Source: Diphasiastrum complanatum
Lineage: Eukaryota; Streptophyta; Lycopodiopsida; Lycopodiales; Lycopodiaceae
DNA length: 64,000 bases
Direction: 5' to 3'
Assembly: GCA_029204225.1 (NCBI GenBank)
Contig: CM055097.1
Coordinates: forward strand, 32,082,802 to 32,146,801
The notes below the pieces were generated by a model that was given only the letters and a program-made list of their open reading frames with translations, was not told the origin of the DNA and did no database searches. Shown piece by piece: positions 34,577 to 46,892 of this stretch (positions within the stretch are counted from its first letter, which is position 1; every line of letters begins with the position of its first letter). The position numbers were made by a program, and so were the translations under genes.

Positions 34577-35930
34577 TCTACGGAAGAAACATACGTTCGA
34601 AGACAATTCTTCTAGCAAGGCTACACAAGGATTGTGTGTGTACCTTATTGTAGCAGATTTTTGTTGGTCGAATTGTGTGTTCTCTGATGGATCGTAATTC
34701 TCAAAGCATGGAGCATCTGCTTGAGCATATTTCTGTTTACCTTTTTTCTCTTTGGAAAATCCCCTACTGAAATGGTGTGAAGCAGAATACATTAGGCTTG
34801 ATGAGGCTTTTGTGTGAGGGAGATCTATAATTATCTTATGAAACAAGTACCTGCCAATCAATCACCATTTTAATGATAATTGTCTTGAATATTTATGTCT
34901 CTCTCTCACTCTATATCGTCTTGCTTAGTGCTTGCCTAACATTGCCAAGTTGGGGACCCCAAGTTGATTCTGTTAAGTTCAATCATTGGATTTGATCATT
35001 TAAGCTTCATTTTTTTAACCCCTTCAAATGCTTAGGCTTTCTAAAGATGTCTATTTGGAACCCTGAATCTGGTTACTATCTTATGTGGGCTGTTCTTCAG
35101 ATACTTTTCTTTGCATATGTTATCATCTCAGAGGCAGCCTAATAGCATAGTGACCTTTCTTAAATATAAAATAGAGAGTCCGGATACCTATTCTACCGAG
35201 CTCTTAACATTTGGATATCAGGTTTTGTCTATAAATTTTCCAAATTTGTACTTGTGATGGTTTGATTCTATTCCTTTCCATGTTTGATTGCAGATTAAAA
35301 ACTGATGTTCTAGGTCAATATGAAATTATACAGGAAGCGTTGTTCTCATGTTCTTCTAATGTTTGCATTATTATGCAACCCAATATAATCTTAGTGAATG
35401 TAAAGGAGTTGAAATATATGGGCTTGAGCCAATTACTTCATGCCAATTAGTGAATGGAAAGGGATGTAATCTATGGCTTTGTGCCATGGACAAAGTGGAT
35501 GCACTAACTGCTTTGTGTGCCTCCTAATGCCGATGAAGACCAAGGGTCAGAGTTGGCTTGCAAATTTGGCATATATGTGTATTTGTACAGCATGTTTTCA
35601 GGCTTCAACGAGTTTTCAAATTTTAGCCTTTCACCTAGACTTTGGAGATTGCATGCAAAATTAGCATAGCACGTCTTTAGCATTAAACAATGAAAAATCA
35701 GGCTCTTTAACATTGAATCTTAAAACCTTTACATAGGATAGTAGGCTTGACCCTACATGCTATGCCTTGACAGGTTTTGCACACTACCTTGGGTTGGCAA
35801 GGGGGCTCCATTGTCCACTATCCAACATGAAAAGCATAGAGAGCTACTTATATTTTTTAGGCAAAGCATGGGCCCTCTCCATATTTAAACATACTAAGGG
35901 TGGTTGGAGATCCAAGTTGGTGGGCGAGGT
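34577..35930. other. 3' flank of the EF-hand gene
   Basis: AT-rich non-coding sequence. The first few hundred bases are probably 3' UTR. I see no exact AATAAA signal close to the stop, and no further gene. Confidence 0.4.
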
Positions 35931-36540
35931 CAAATTGAGATTGGAGGTATAGTTGAAACTTGCATATGAGAACACGGACCCTTCCCATATCCAAGGGTGG
36001 GGGTGAGCTTCAAGATGGTGGAGAATAGATAGATAGCAATCCATGGACATAATCATGATGGCAATTGCACGTTTAGTTGGAATTATACCCTTACGTATAG
36101 TTGGAAGTATACCCTCACTACCGTTCCCATGTCGAAGGTTGTTGGGAGCTCCAAGATGGTGGAGAAGGTTGTTGGGAGCTCCAAGATGGTGGAGAATACA
36201 GAGGGAGCTCTCTCCATCCTCGGACACGGGTGGGCCAACTTGCAATTGTAGGTATGGTTGGAGGAACAACCTCCCTATGAGAGTAGGGACTCTTATCATA
36301 TCCAAGGGAGGTGGGGGCTCCAAGATCTTAGATGGTGGAGAACACACAATGAGGTCTCTTGGCATTCTTGGAATCTAGATATAGGTGTAGTCACCTTGCA
36401 AATCATTGGAGGTACTTGGAAGTACACCCTCGTTACATGAAGGACCCTTCTCACATCCACGGGTTGTGGGAGCTCGATGGTGGAGAAGAGACAATGAGCC
36501 CTCTTGTCATCCTTTGGACATGGGAGAATCAAATCACAAT
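35931..36540. repeat. Degenerate tandem repeats (GCTCCAAGATGGTGGAGAA)
   Basis: Units of roughly 170-200 bases recur with shared strings: GGTAYRGTTGGA…, CATATCCAAGGG, GGGGGCTCCAAGATNGTGGAGAA. Inside is a perfect 30-bp direct duplication at 36137-36166 and 36167-36196. The open frames across it are by-products. Confidence 0.65.
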
Positions 36541-36771
36541 AGGTTTGTGTGGTTTGATGCACACCTTGCCCATTTTCCAATATGGGCATGTTGTATGGAG
36601 CCCACAAAAAAACTTGTGCATGTTTTTTGGTAAATACTTCAAATGCCACCCGTCAATGCATGCTCGATATTACCATCATCTATGGATGATGGTAGTCATC
36701 CAAGGTGGTCAGAAGCTCTTGTCTCCATCTTTTTTCAACATTCCAAAAGCTTTTCATTACCTTCGAATGAA

Positions 36772-36813
36772 GGTGGGACCCAATTTGTAGTTGGTGGGAC
36801 CCAATTTGTAGTT
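36772..36813. repeat. 21-bp perfect direct duplication
   Basis: GGTGGGACCCAATTTGTAGT plus T occurs twice back to back. Confidence 0.9.
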
Positions 36814-36933
36814 GCAGCTACACTTAGTAATACACTCCTATCATTCATACTATCAAGGACAAGCTAATTGTGTCAACTTAACGAAATTGGGGAGAGATTG
36901 GGGAGGGCCGTATGTTGTAGATCCCATTACAAC

Positions 36934-37150
36934 CATGTAGTACATAGTGCCAAAGGGGTTGATACACATGCAGTGTAATTTTATTGTCTTTCCTTATATG
37001 GAGAAGGCATTCAAGGTTCCTTCTATGAAGGAGGCATTCAAAGAAAGCTATGTTGCATGTAGTACATAGTGCCAAAGGGGTTGATACACATGCAGTGTAA
37101 ATTTATTGTCTTTCCTTCTACGAAGGCATTCAAGGAAAGCTACCTTGTAT
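36934..37150. repeat. 122-bp tandem duplication
   Basis: CATGTAGTACATAGTGCCAA at 36934 and 37056. Both are followed by GGGGTTGATACACATGCAGT and a run to GGCATTCAAGG. Confidence 0.85.
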
Positions 37151-37265
37151 TTGCGACATCTTTGAACTATGTTTGATGTGGTTGTTTTCAAAAGGGAGAT
37201 CAAATTTTGGCCTACTCTTGTACCCATTAAAAACAATTTTGTTTTCTTTAAAAAAAACAATCGAG

Positions 37266-37266
37266 A

Positions 37267-37341
<75 letters not shown>

Positions 37342-37342
37342 T

Positions 37343-37409
<67 letters not shown>

Positions 37410-37419
37410 TATACATATT

Positions 37420-37487
<68 letters not shown>
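37266..37487. repeat. Compound microsatellite (AAAT)n-(TA)n-(GA)n-(GA)n
   Basis: AAAT repeats 37266-37303, TA repeats to about 37336, GA 37346-37407, a short TATATACATATTTTTGA spacer, then GA 37423-37487. The spacer also precedes the first GA run, so the spacer and GA block were duplicated together. Confidence 0.97.
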
Positions 37488-37490
<3 letters not shown>

Positions 37491-38399
37491 TGAATGGCCA
37501 TGCACATTTTCATATATTGGCATTGATTGAACAAAATTGCTTGAATTTGCAACTACCTTGCAATTAAGAACCTTGAAATGAAATGAAAATTCTGAACTTG
37601 TTTTGAAAACAATCAATTGAATGCCATTCCACGGGGGACAAATACACATTGTAATTTGAAAGAGAGTGGGATAATGACATACACTCTTCCCTCTTTGTGG
37701 AGACTATCCTTCCAGAGTTGTATATTAGCAAATGAAGTTTCTACATACATAAAAATAAAGTTCCTTGAACATAAAGGGTGAGTCCCTTGATTGTGAAGTG
37801 GCACACTATGCCCAAAGGCCCTCAACTATAAAAGATTTGGCTAAGGTAGCAATATACAACATTAGTGTGTTCTATGTTGCCTACAGCCAAAACGTTATGG
37901 ACTCTACTAGAAAAGGTAAGATGACTTTTAGTATTCCAAATATCCATTTTTGAAAAAACCTGGCACATTAGCTAGAAAAAGCATTCCTTACCATTACCCA
38001 CACATAGTGTTTATGAATATGAGCAAGTCGCAGCAAAACTTCAAATTAGAATCCAATGGATCATAAAACATTTATAGAAAAGATGACCATGAATTTCAAT
38101 TTTTGAGTTGTAAAGGGTAGTACATAGATGATTCTTTGTACTGGTAGTGGTGGCAAGATCTTTGGAAGGTTTTCATTTTTCTAGGCTAAGAAGAGTAGAG
38201 GTAGGAGTGAATTTGTTCAAGATTCAAGAAACTTTTGAAGAAAGTTGAAAAGGCTAAGAAACGAGAGCATGAAGTTATTGAAATGTGTTCCTACAGCAAA
38301 GCCTTGACTTTGGATTCAAATCTCATAAGGGAGTCAGAGGGCCTATCTGGACCCTTAAACTAGTTATGATTATGAGGGGTGGGGGCCCTCATGGCATTT
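37488..38399. other. No recognisable content
   Basis: Non-coding; I see no domain or repeat family. Confidence 0.35.
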
Positions 38400-38985
38400 A
38401 GCCATAATTAGTGTTTAGAGGCCTAATACTCATGATGTTGGATTTGCTTGGTGCTAGTAGTGACTCATAGGGAGATGTGGCTGATGTGGCCCAGTTAGGC
38501 CGTTGACGTGTCCTAGTGACGTGTAACAATCTACTCCTAGTTGAGGAGGAGCCTTGGAGGGTATAAGTATATCCATAAGCCTCTTGGAGCATGCTTGATT
38601 GTGAGATTGTAGCTACATGTTGCTAGATCGATACCTCTCTCACATACTGAAAAATTGCTAGTGGTTCGTAGCTCAAGGGCTAGTCTGATAGATCTAGATA
38701 TGGTTGGATTGGTTTTGTCCAATATCTGTTTCCTTGGTTTTTCTTGTATCATCATCCTCAGCCTTGATTTTCATGGATAAGCTCACAAGAGACACCTGGG
38801 AGCTCATAAGCTCCAAAGCTTGGAACTATGTTCTCCATATCGTGGCTATGCCTCAATATGTGGGTGTAATTTGATGTTAGTACAATTAGTAGACCGTTGC
38901 AATATTTAAGAAAATGTGTAGATTTTTGAAATTTTGTAAATTAGTAAAATTCATTATGAAATGTGTTCATGTTAGCTTACTAGTT
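38400..38985 (+). other. LTR-like promoter region, solo
   Basis: GTATAAGTATATCC near 38559 looks like a TATA region. The flanking sequence has no coding and resembles an LTR U3-R-U5 layout. No PBS or partner found. Confidence 0.25.
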
Positions 38986-39260
38986 ATTTGCAGAAATACA
39001 CGAGGTTTCTATAGTTTGTAGGTTCATCTATAGAAAATACATTGGATTTCCACAATTCAGTTCCTTGCAGTCTTACACGACATTCCACACAATCACAAAC
39101 ACCAATGATGATCGATACTATTTTTGACCCGTTGGCGAATCCAGGAAAAAGCCGACATCGACAAATATCAATTGGCATAATTTTTCTGACAAATGCTAAT
39201 TGACACAATTTCAGAAGTACCGACCGATACAGATTTTGACTTGTGAAACCGGGGGACCTC

Positions 39261-39284
39261 GACAAATGTTGATCAACATTTGTC
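39261..39284. repeat. Perfect 24-bp palindrome
   Basis: The half site GACAAATGTTGA is followed immediately by its exact reverse complement, with no spacer. Confidence 0.95.
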
Positions 39285-39544
39285 AACATGCGTGGCACCA
39301 GTCAAAATGAAGAATATTCTTTGCTAGGTCCAGTCATGACAACGTTGCTATTGGTAGCAAAAAACCTTCATTGTCAAACAAAGAACGTAGGAGAAGACTT
39401 CTAGTGCATAGTTTAGAGGATTGTACTAAGTAATAAACTCACTAAATCCATGTATATATATAAAAAGACTTTAGGCAAATTAGTAAGTTGAGAAATCACA
39501 AAAGTTTATTCAATGACAAAAAATAGTACTACCTATTTAGATAA

Positions 39545-40233
39545 ATATGCTAGAATACCATTTCGATCAGATTATGTTCACATTTCAAAATATTTGTTAG
39601 ACATTGTACATAGTGATTTAGGGACCCATGGATGATCCTTGTTTAAGGGGTGCCAAGTACTTCTTGACATTCATAGATGATTTATTTAGAAGAGTTGCTA
39701 TATATTTTCTTAAGCAAAAATCAAAAGAGTATTCAAAATTATTCAAAAAACAAGCTAAAATTCAGACTGATAGGAAGCTGAAGGCCAATATGAGGACAAA
39801 TGGTGGTGGTGAATACATCTCGACTAAATTTCTGAACAACTGCCAAAGTTAAAGAATTTCAAGACAATTCACAATAAGATACTCACCACAATGTAAAAAG
39901 ATCCAAGAGTATATTGGCACATGCATCGCTTCCCAAATATTTTTGAACAGAAGTCATAACAATGACATCCTATATTTAAAATTGGTATACTACTAAGAGT
40001 CTCAACAACAAAACTCCTTCTGAGGTTTGGATACTTTCATTCAAGAAGTTAGAATTTTTTGATTTCATTGCATATACTCAAGTTCCTAAATAGCTAAAGA
40101 AGAAATTTGATGCATCAAGCATCAAAACAATATTTGTTGGTTATTCATGATGACATAAAGGCTATAAGCTATATAACCCTAAAACTTGCATTTTTTTTTT
40201 GTCAGCATTTTTCTTGAGGACCAATTTATTGCT
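39545..40233 (+). pseudogene. Ty1/copia integrase fragment, plus strand
   Basis: A copia integrase relic. It reads YVHISKYLLDIVHSDLG (first Asp) near 39570, then KYFLTFIDDLFRRVAIYFLK and MRTNGGGEYISTKFLNN (second catalytic position, Asp lost to Asn) near 39790-39840. Frameshifts and stops scramble the rest, though NKTPSEVWILSFKKLEFF-like and IFVGYS-like pieces can be followed to about 40150. It ends where LTR-like sequence begins. The Asp to Asn change and the stops make it dead. Confidence 0.65.
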
Positions 40234-41000
40234 AAAAAAAGTGTGTTTAGGACCTTGAAGAGATCTATAATGACTTACATGCATGAGAGTTTGCACACTA
40301 CGAATCTATCTTGATCAACTCGGGTCCAGGAATCGGATTTAGACAAGAGCTCTTGTGAAGAAACAAAACGTTTCTGTTACAAAGCTTTGCTAGCTTTCAG
40401 TCCTCTGCCCCTCGAAGATGTTCGTGAACACGAAAGTCAAGAGACACGAAGCACGAAAGTTTTGCGAACATCTGACGAAAAGACACGAACACGAAAGATT
40501 CGCAAATGAGAATCTTTTGCGATCCAACACGAGAAAGTCAAACAACGGAAACGAAACCAACGACGCGACGACACAAAAAACGTCGTGAAACCCTTTTCTG
40601 CCCTCACGCTCCAAAGAGTACTAGCAAAGATCATATAAGTACCCAGAAGTACATGAATCTGATCTAATGGCATGACGTCAGCAAATACTCTGTAGGTCGT
40701 GGCTAATCTGCCACTCTTGTAATTCCGTGATTAGTTGTAGATGCTTAATCACTCTAATCTTAAAGTTACATAGAGCGACTATATACTAACTGGATGATAC
40801 TTGAAACATACAGAAGATGAAGTTGTCTGATGCTAGTAAGCAATCAAGACGAAATACAGACAAGAAGTCCGCTTGTGTGCGAGATGAGTTCTGTGATCAA
40901 GATCCATAGAGATCCACAAGTCCGCTAGTAAGCGAGACATCCACTCGTGAGAAAACTGTATTTCTCTCACGCCAACGCACTGCGTGGATTTGCATGTAGT
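40234..41000 (-). repeat. LTR-like sequence related to 50505-51120, minus strand
   Basis: Shares GACTTACATGCATGAGAGTT and TTTGCACACTAC with 50545-50580. U3-like part 40420-40580 is crowded with CACGAAAG/TTCGCAAA strings. On the minus strand a TTATATGATC box lies near 40632. Boundaries uncertain. Confidence 0.5.
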
Positions 41001-43332
41001 GCTTGAAGAATCAGAGAAAATCAATAGATGACCTTGTAGCTATTGTGCACATGTCAATTTATGATGTATGATCTTGAATGCAAATGTGTATGCTGTTATT
41101 CGAATGTCTGATTCTTCCATTCATTTCAATTCCTCACACTGGTTGAAGGATTTTTTGGAAGGAAAAGCTGATGATATGGGACATCAGTAATTTTGGATAG
41201 GAAATTTTAGGACTGTAAAGATCTGATGATCAATGCTGTGTTTTAATACTTGGTCGTGATATGGGAAAAAGAAAACCATTTGATGAAATGTGAGATATTT
41301 TGGAAAATTTTGAGGTTTAGTCTAGATCCCAATGTGGTATTTCACTATTTACAAAATCAGAGACCCTCAAATCTATTTCTCGCTTTCTTAATTAATCCTT
41401 TACTTCTTAGTATTTTCTCAAATATAAGACATCAGACTGGTTTATATGATTCTTTCCAGCATGAAGTTTATTCTTCTGAAAGACTGTTATGTCATATAAA
41501 TTATTACTTGTATGATTAGACTTGGAATTTAGATAAATTCTATCGTGTAAGCATTTCAATTTCTTGAACCTAGAATATCTCGGTTGCATAAATAGGTTTC
41601 AATGAAATGATTGTACTGTCACTCAGGTTGAAAATATTTGAAGAAAAAGTCTTGTTTGTAATAGAGTGAATTCTTTAGTGAGGTAAGTTGGATTGGAAAA
41701 CTACTGAGAGTGAATATTATTTGTCTCAGAGATTTTCTGGATATGTTATTTACTCATGAGGAATAGAAATTATTTTGTAGCTGAGTTACAAGATCTCAGT
41801 GAGATATGTGAGTATCATATGTGAGTTCTGGAGGAATTTGTCAGATAAGGATGTGTTTATGTACTGGGTCATAGTGAGATTATTCACATATGTGCACGAT
41901 TAATCTCGTATGAATCTATTGTGTATTTTTTGTTACTAGGGTTATTTGGTGCACTTAACATAATGGGTGAACATGAACATATGATCAAGTATTGTTTTGA
42001 CAGATACTTGCAGAGTTAACAAATCTTTCTATGGAAGATTTATGAGCTAACTAATAAATGATTTGGATGAGGATCTAAATGTGGTGTTATACTAGTACAA
42101 TTGAATTTTTCACCTATACATTTAAGATTTCTGAGTCATTGGCAATTAACTTAAGTAGTTGATTACTCCAAGATGAAGTTAATTGATAAAATGATTAGTG
42201 TGATGTGGAGTCACAAGAAATTGATGGTTTTTGAATTATATTGCTTGTAAGACACATGATTAGTGAATCATTTGGGTAATTATCAGTGGTTTATGGAATC
42301 TGAATCTTGCACTTCAGTTAAAGAATCCTATTTGAAGAGTATTCCTAAAATGCAGTGTTTTCCTGTTGGGAAAGATTTTGGAATAACTCTTACTTTTCCT
42401 GAGTTATGTTGGACATATACTCTAGTATCCTGTAAGTGATTAAGTATGATTCTGGATTCCAGGGATTATGATTGACGAATCATATGAATCTAAATATTTA
42501 TGGTTGACGGATCATAAATGGATACTTAATTATTGTCAGAGGATTATATGGAATTGTGAAGATTCTTAAGCGTGATGATTAATTCTTAATCTATTAATTG
42601 AGTAAGAGTTGAAATCAGTGTTTTGAATATCTTTACTCCAACCTATGGATCTCATAGACATTATTTTATTTATCTAGTGGATGCTATTCTGCTACAATTT
42701 ATGGTCTACAGATGCTTGAGTATAGTTTTTCATTCGATTGGATCTCCAGTTATCATAGGAGACAAACAAGTCTATTAAGATGAATGAATGCTATTTTATT
42801 GCAATTGGTGCTAGAAACAACAACCTTTAACTCAAAAGCCAAGTATTTGGGATTATCGGAGTTGAGTTTTAATCATTCTATACCTTAATGATTCTCCTAG
42901 CGATTCTAGTTGAATGAATTATCATATCTTAGAATTGGATTCTAAGGATATTTGTACTTGAAGGTTTTTTGAATCGTTTTCTAGAGTTTGTGGATGATTT
43001 TAGACTGTAATTATTAGTTTTTTTTAACTTTAATCTTCTAAGTTAAGTAATATTTTACTCAATGGTTCATGTAAGTGTTTTACATGAAGGTGATATTACT
43101 AACTTATGTTGAGTGTAATCCAGTTGAGAGAATATATCTCTTAGTGTACTTTTCAAACTAGAGTTTGTACTCCAGAGCAGAGATTAACGGTTGAAAACAA
43201 TTTTTCTATGAGTACTTGTTTGATAAGTAATGTTGATTAAGGATAATGATTTTCTCGGTTAATATTGAAAGTTAAAGGAACTATTCCTATAATTCTTTCC
43301 TGTTTTGAGGAGCTTCTAAGGATAGAAGCAGT
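41001..43332 (+). other. AT-rich internal region of a non-coding LTR element
   Basis: About 2.3 kb with no protein domain I can read on either strand, ending in a polypurine tract and LTR. Probably the interior of a non-autonomous or fully decayed element. Confidence 0.4.
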
Positions 43333-43348
43333 TTAGGGGAGGGAAGAA
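43333..43348 (+). other. Polypurine tract
   Basis: TTAGGGGAGGGAAGAA directly before an LTR start TGTTATGG. Confidence 0.65.
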
Positions 43349-43840
43349 TGTTATGGCCATATTCAGCCAGTTTGTGACTAATAACCTTGAGAGGACCCAA
43401 ACACTCTAATTGAGACATATGGTGCATTGCATGTTTGTGTGATGGATATAGGCAGAAGAACTGCATGGATAGATGTGATCTATTTATATCTGACTTGCAT
43501 GGGAGTTGCATGGTTTCATGCACAAGACTCTACTCTCTATATAATGAGGTAGGGATTCTCCCGTCGACATATTGGGTTTAGGTTACCAGTTTCTCTCTTC
43601 TCCTCTAGCTTTCACATGGCATGGCTTGGGGGCTAGATCCATGTTTGATCTAGGTTTGGTTGGGTGGTTTGGCTCCGTAGTCTCTCCTATCGTGTTCTCC
43701 TATCCTCATCTTAGGGGCTATCCTTTAGGGTCATTATAGATCTGCTGTTGTTTGACCTTTGGATCGGAATTTGACTGTTCGCCCCTCAGGTCAGATTTTT
43801 GTTGTTCGATCCTTGGGTCGGAAATTTTTGTAGATCAGCA
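43349..43840 (+). repeat. 3' LTR, about 490 bp
   Basis: Starts TGTTATGGCCATATTC after the polypurine tract. TATA box CTATATAAT near 43535. A repeated GATCSKTGGGTCGGAA-type string occurs in the U5-like part. It ends near GATCAGCA at about 43838. No 5' partner found. Confidence 0.6.
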
Positions 43841-43849
43841 GAGATCTCA

Positions 43850-44545
43850 CTAAAAGCACTGCATCCAAACGCTCTAAGGTTTGGGAGTGATGGCTTCGAT
43901 CCTGTCCACACCTCATAAGGTGTCTTTCCATTCGAGGCCTCTGAAATGGATCAATTTTGAAGGTAGGCTACTATAGTAACAGCTTCTGCCCAGAACTTCT
44001 TTGAAAGAGATGCATAGACCAGCATGCTCCTTGCACTTTAAATGAGTGACCGAGTCTTCCATTTAGCTACACCATTGGACTGAGGTGACCTTGTTGTAAA
44101 ATGTTGTTGTATTCTGGTTGCCTTGCAGAAGTCTTTGAATTTGTTGGAGATAAATACCCCCCTACATCAGAGCGTAGAGCTTTGATTCTTCTCTGGGTCA
44201 ATTTTTTTGATGATGCTTTGAACTGCATGAAGAACTTGAGAGTATCGGATTTGTTCTTCAAGAAATATATTGCAGTCCTCCAAGAGAAGTCATCAATAAT
44301 AGTCAGCAAATAGACAACTCTCCCTGTGGAAATAGTCTGCATAGGACCACAAATGTCCATGTGTACAAGATCTAGCAAATTTCTAGAAGTACATTCTAAA
44401 GAAGAGGTCCAGATGGAATTCTTCGGCGGTGTATTCTTCCTCATGAGGAGTCTCACACGTGTGGAGTCTGTTCCCATGTGTGAAAGAATGTACATAAGTC
44501 ACTTTTATAAAGTTAGATTGATTTTAGCTTGATCTACACTAGTGT
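43850..44545 (-). pseudogene. Ty1/copia integrase, minus strand
   Basis: On the minus strand 44495 downward reads NLLDLVHMDICGPMQTIST (first Asp) and VVYLLTIIDDFSWRTAIYFL, then RIKALRSDVGGYLS (second Asp). A frameshift follows, then NGVAKWKTRS (the Glu of the usual VAERKNR is Lys here), KKFWAEAVTIVAYLQN and NGKTPYEVWTGSKPSLPNLR, ending FGCSA near 43850. The order is normal for copia integrase. Stops, a frameshift and the lost catalytic Glu show decay. RT would lie further left but is absent. Confidence 0.8.
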
Positions 44546-44551
44546 GAAATT

Positions 44552-45237
44552 GACCTTTGAGTAGAATCTTGAAAATGGTCAAATTGGTCAAACTTTGTGT
44601 AAATAGATTGGACTTCCATGTGAATGAGTTATTACTCACACATGTCAAGATACCATTCACACGTGTGGATAAGCTTCTAGAAGATAAGATAGGAAGATTC
44701 CATTAGATCCTATTTTATAGGAAATATTTCTATAAATGTGGAAGACTAGCTTTTTGTTTTCTAGCCAAAGAGAATAGTCAACTTTGGAAAATGAGCACAT
44801 ATGGCTCCCATTGGTGGATCTGGATGACTAGGCACTCTTCACACGTGTGAAGGCTTGCTGGACAGTATACAGCTCGTGGATGTACTTGATCTATAAAGGG
44901 ATCAACCAAATCAATAACAAGCTGATGTGACATTGGCAAATTCTAGTTTTGTTGTGATTTCCACATTTGTCTTGAGTTTTTATGATTGAAATGCATTTGT
45001 AAGCTAATGTACTTTACTCTCTGTAAATAGGCCGTACTGGTACTGTCCTCCACAGGTGTGAGGCCGCCCATCCATGTTTTTGATCATTTGATCCATTGCT
45101 CTTGCTTAAATCATAGTGTAAAGCATCTAGATCAAGATCTAACACCTAAAACTTGATAGATCTTTGGATTAAGCAACCAATAACTCTTAATGATTGATAG
45201 TACAAATATATTTGTCCTTTTTATCTAAAAATTGACA
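44552..45237 (+). repeat. 5' LTR of copia element E
   Basis: About 686 bp. Ends TTGACA right before a PBS; the proposed start TGTGAAATTGACC follows the integrase fragment. TATA box TATAAAG near 44892. Several CACACGTGTG strings. Confidence 0.55.
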
Positions 45238-45250
45238 TGGTATCAGATCC
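45238..45250 (+). other. PBS of copia element E
   Basis: TGGTATCAGATCC, the copia initiator tRNA-Met site with one change. Confidence 0.8.
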
Positions 45251-45832
45251 AAGTCTAAGAGTGATGTAAATGATTAATAGTACTTGTGTGAAATCATTGA
45301 CAATTTGTTGTTTTTGAGTTCTAATTGAGAGGGCAAGTTCAAGGAGAGAGGTATCATCATTGTTTTTGGTCAAGATCGATTTGTGGGCTGCTGAAGTACT
45401 GTCCACACGTGTGAAACTGTACAACAACTTTCAAATTAACTTCCATTAGTGTTTTTGATCCAAAAAAGTGCATATTAGTCCAAAATTCAAGGTTTTTAGT
45501 GCATTGTCTAGATCTAGGTCAATCTATTGAATGCTAGTGATCAAATAGTGATTTGAGTTATTGAAGCAATTCATTTTGAGGCATTAGATCAGATCTTCAA
45601 GGCTGATTTGTTGAGATCTTAAGTGTGTGTGAAATATCAAACCAAAATTGAACTAGAATCAATTTTTTTGAGGAGTGATTTGCTAGGATATTTGTAGTGA
45701 TCTATTATACCATCATCCAAGTTGAACTAGGATTGATTGAGCCAAGATTAGAAGCTTTTTGAAAGCTATAAATCTATCTTAGATCACACTTTATCAAGAG
45801 ATCTTTGTGTATCTCATAGGCTTTCATTCACA
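45251..45832 (+). other. Leader of copia element E
   Basis: Non-coding, about 580 bases between PBS and gag start. This length suits the related minus-strand element, whose leader is about 710 bases. Confidence 0.6.
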
Positions 45833-46892
45833 ATGACATCCATGGGTGGATATATGTTAGAATCTAGTGAGAAACTAACTTCCACAAAGTATTCCATTTG
45901 GAAAGTAAGAATGGAATCACTCATGATCTCTTTGATATTGTCTTAGGAGTTGAGGAAGAGCCTCAAGCTCCCCAAGAACAACTAGAATACAAGAAGAGGG
46001 TTAGATTAACCCTACATTGCTTGAAGTTAAATGTAAGCAATGACCTCTTGAACGAGAGGTGGCTTCTTGTACCACATCAAAAGAGGCTTGGGATTCACTA
46101 AAGAACATTTATGAATCCAATAACACTTCAAGAGTGCTTATGCTAAGAAACTTGATCTTGCAAAGCATGAGGGGAAGTGGAGAAAATGGACAAGAGTATG
46201 TCCTTAGGATAAAATCCTTGAACAAAGAATTGGGATCTATAGGAGAGAAGATCCAAGACAATGAACTAGTACAAGAAATTTTGAATGGATTAGGAGATGA
46301 GTTCTCTAATCTAGTTCAATCTTTTGCTATTCAAGACCAACTTCCATCAATTGAAAAATTGCATAATGCTCTTGTGGCCGAGGAGAGTAGGCTTCTACAC
46401 CTCAAAACAAGAATGGGGTCCTTATCACTACATAATGGCGATGAGAAAGCAAACTTCACATCTAAAGGCAAAACCAAAACTCATCCTTTCAAGAAGATCC
46501 AAGGCAAGGAGGCCGAGGCAAAGGATGGAGGATGTACCTCCAAAGGGAAGCAAAAGAACAAAGCAAAGTTAAAGTGTTTCTTTTGTGGACAGAAAGGACA
46601 CTTTGCTTCCGAATGCTATAAGAAGAAGAATGCACAAGGGAATGAAGATCAAGGCAATCTTGCACAAGAGGAGGAGGAAGAGGATGGCTTCAACACATCC
46701 TTTATGGTAGCATCTTTACCAACATCAAGCCAAGATACATGGTGGATTGATAGTGGGGCTAGTTCCCACATGTCATTCAACAAGCATTATTTTTCTTATC
46801 TACTTTCTTGTAATGATTCTAAGAAATCAATCTACACTGCTAGTGATCAAGAATGCAAGATAGATGGCATAGGATATATTCCATTAGCTTAG
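45833..46892 (+). pseudogene. Copia element E: gag and protease
   Basis: ATG at 45833 (MTSMGGYMLESSEKLTSTKY) opens the copia gag domain. A frameshift near 45920 moves to DLFDIVLGVEEEPQAPQE, and another near 46060 to SCTTSKEAWDSLKNIYESNN. The rest is open to 46892: …RIKSLNKELGSIGEKIQDNE…, the zinc knuckle CFFCGQKGHFASEC (complete) near 46580, and the protease motif WWIDSGASSHMSF near 46741. The gag resembles that on the minus strand at 57620-58638 (VLGVEEEPQA, CFFCGKKGH), so the two belong to related families. The frame ends at 46890; the next domain continues in another frame. Confidence 0.88.

Noticed and set aside
36043-36790. Trp/Gly-rich ORFs on both strands
   Set aside because: They arise from a tandem repeat (GGTGGAGAA-type units) and are open on both strands, as repeats often are.
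37048-37649. Several overlapping Ser-Leu/Ile-Tyr repeat ORFs
   Set aside because: Translations of the compound GA/TA/AAAT microsatellite in all frames.
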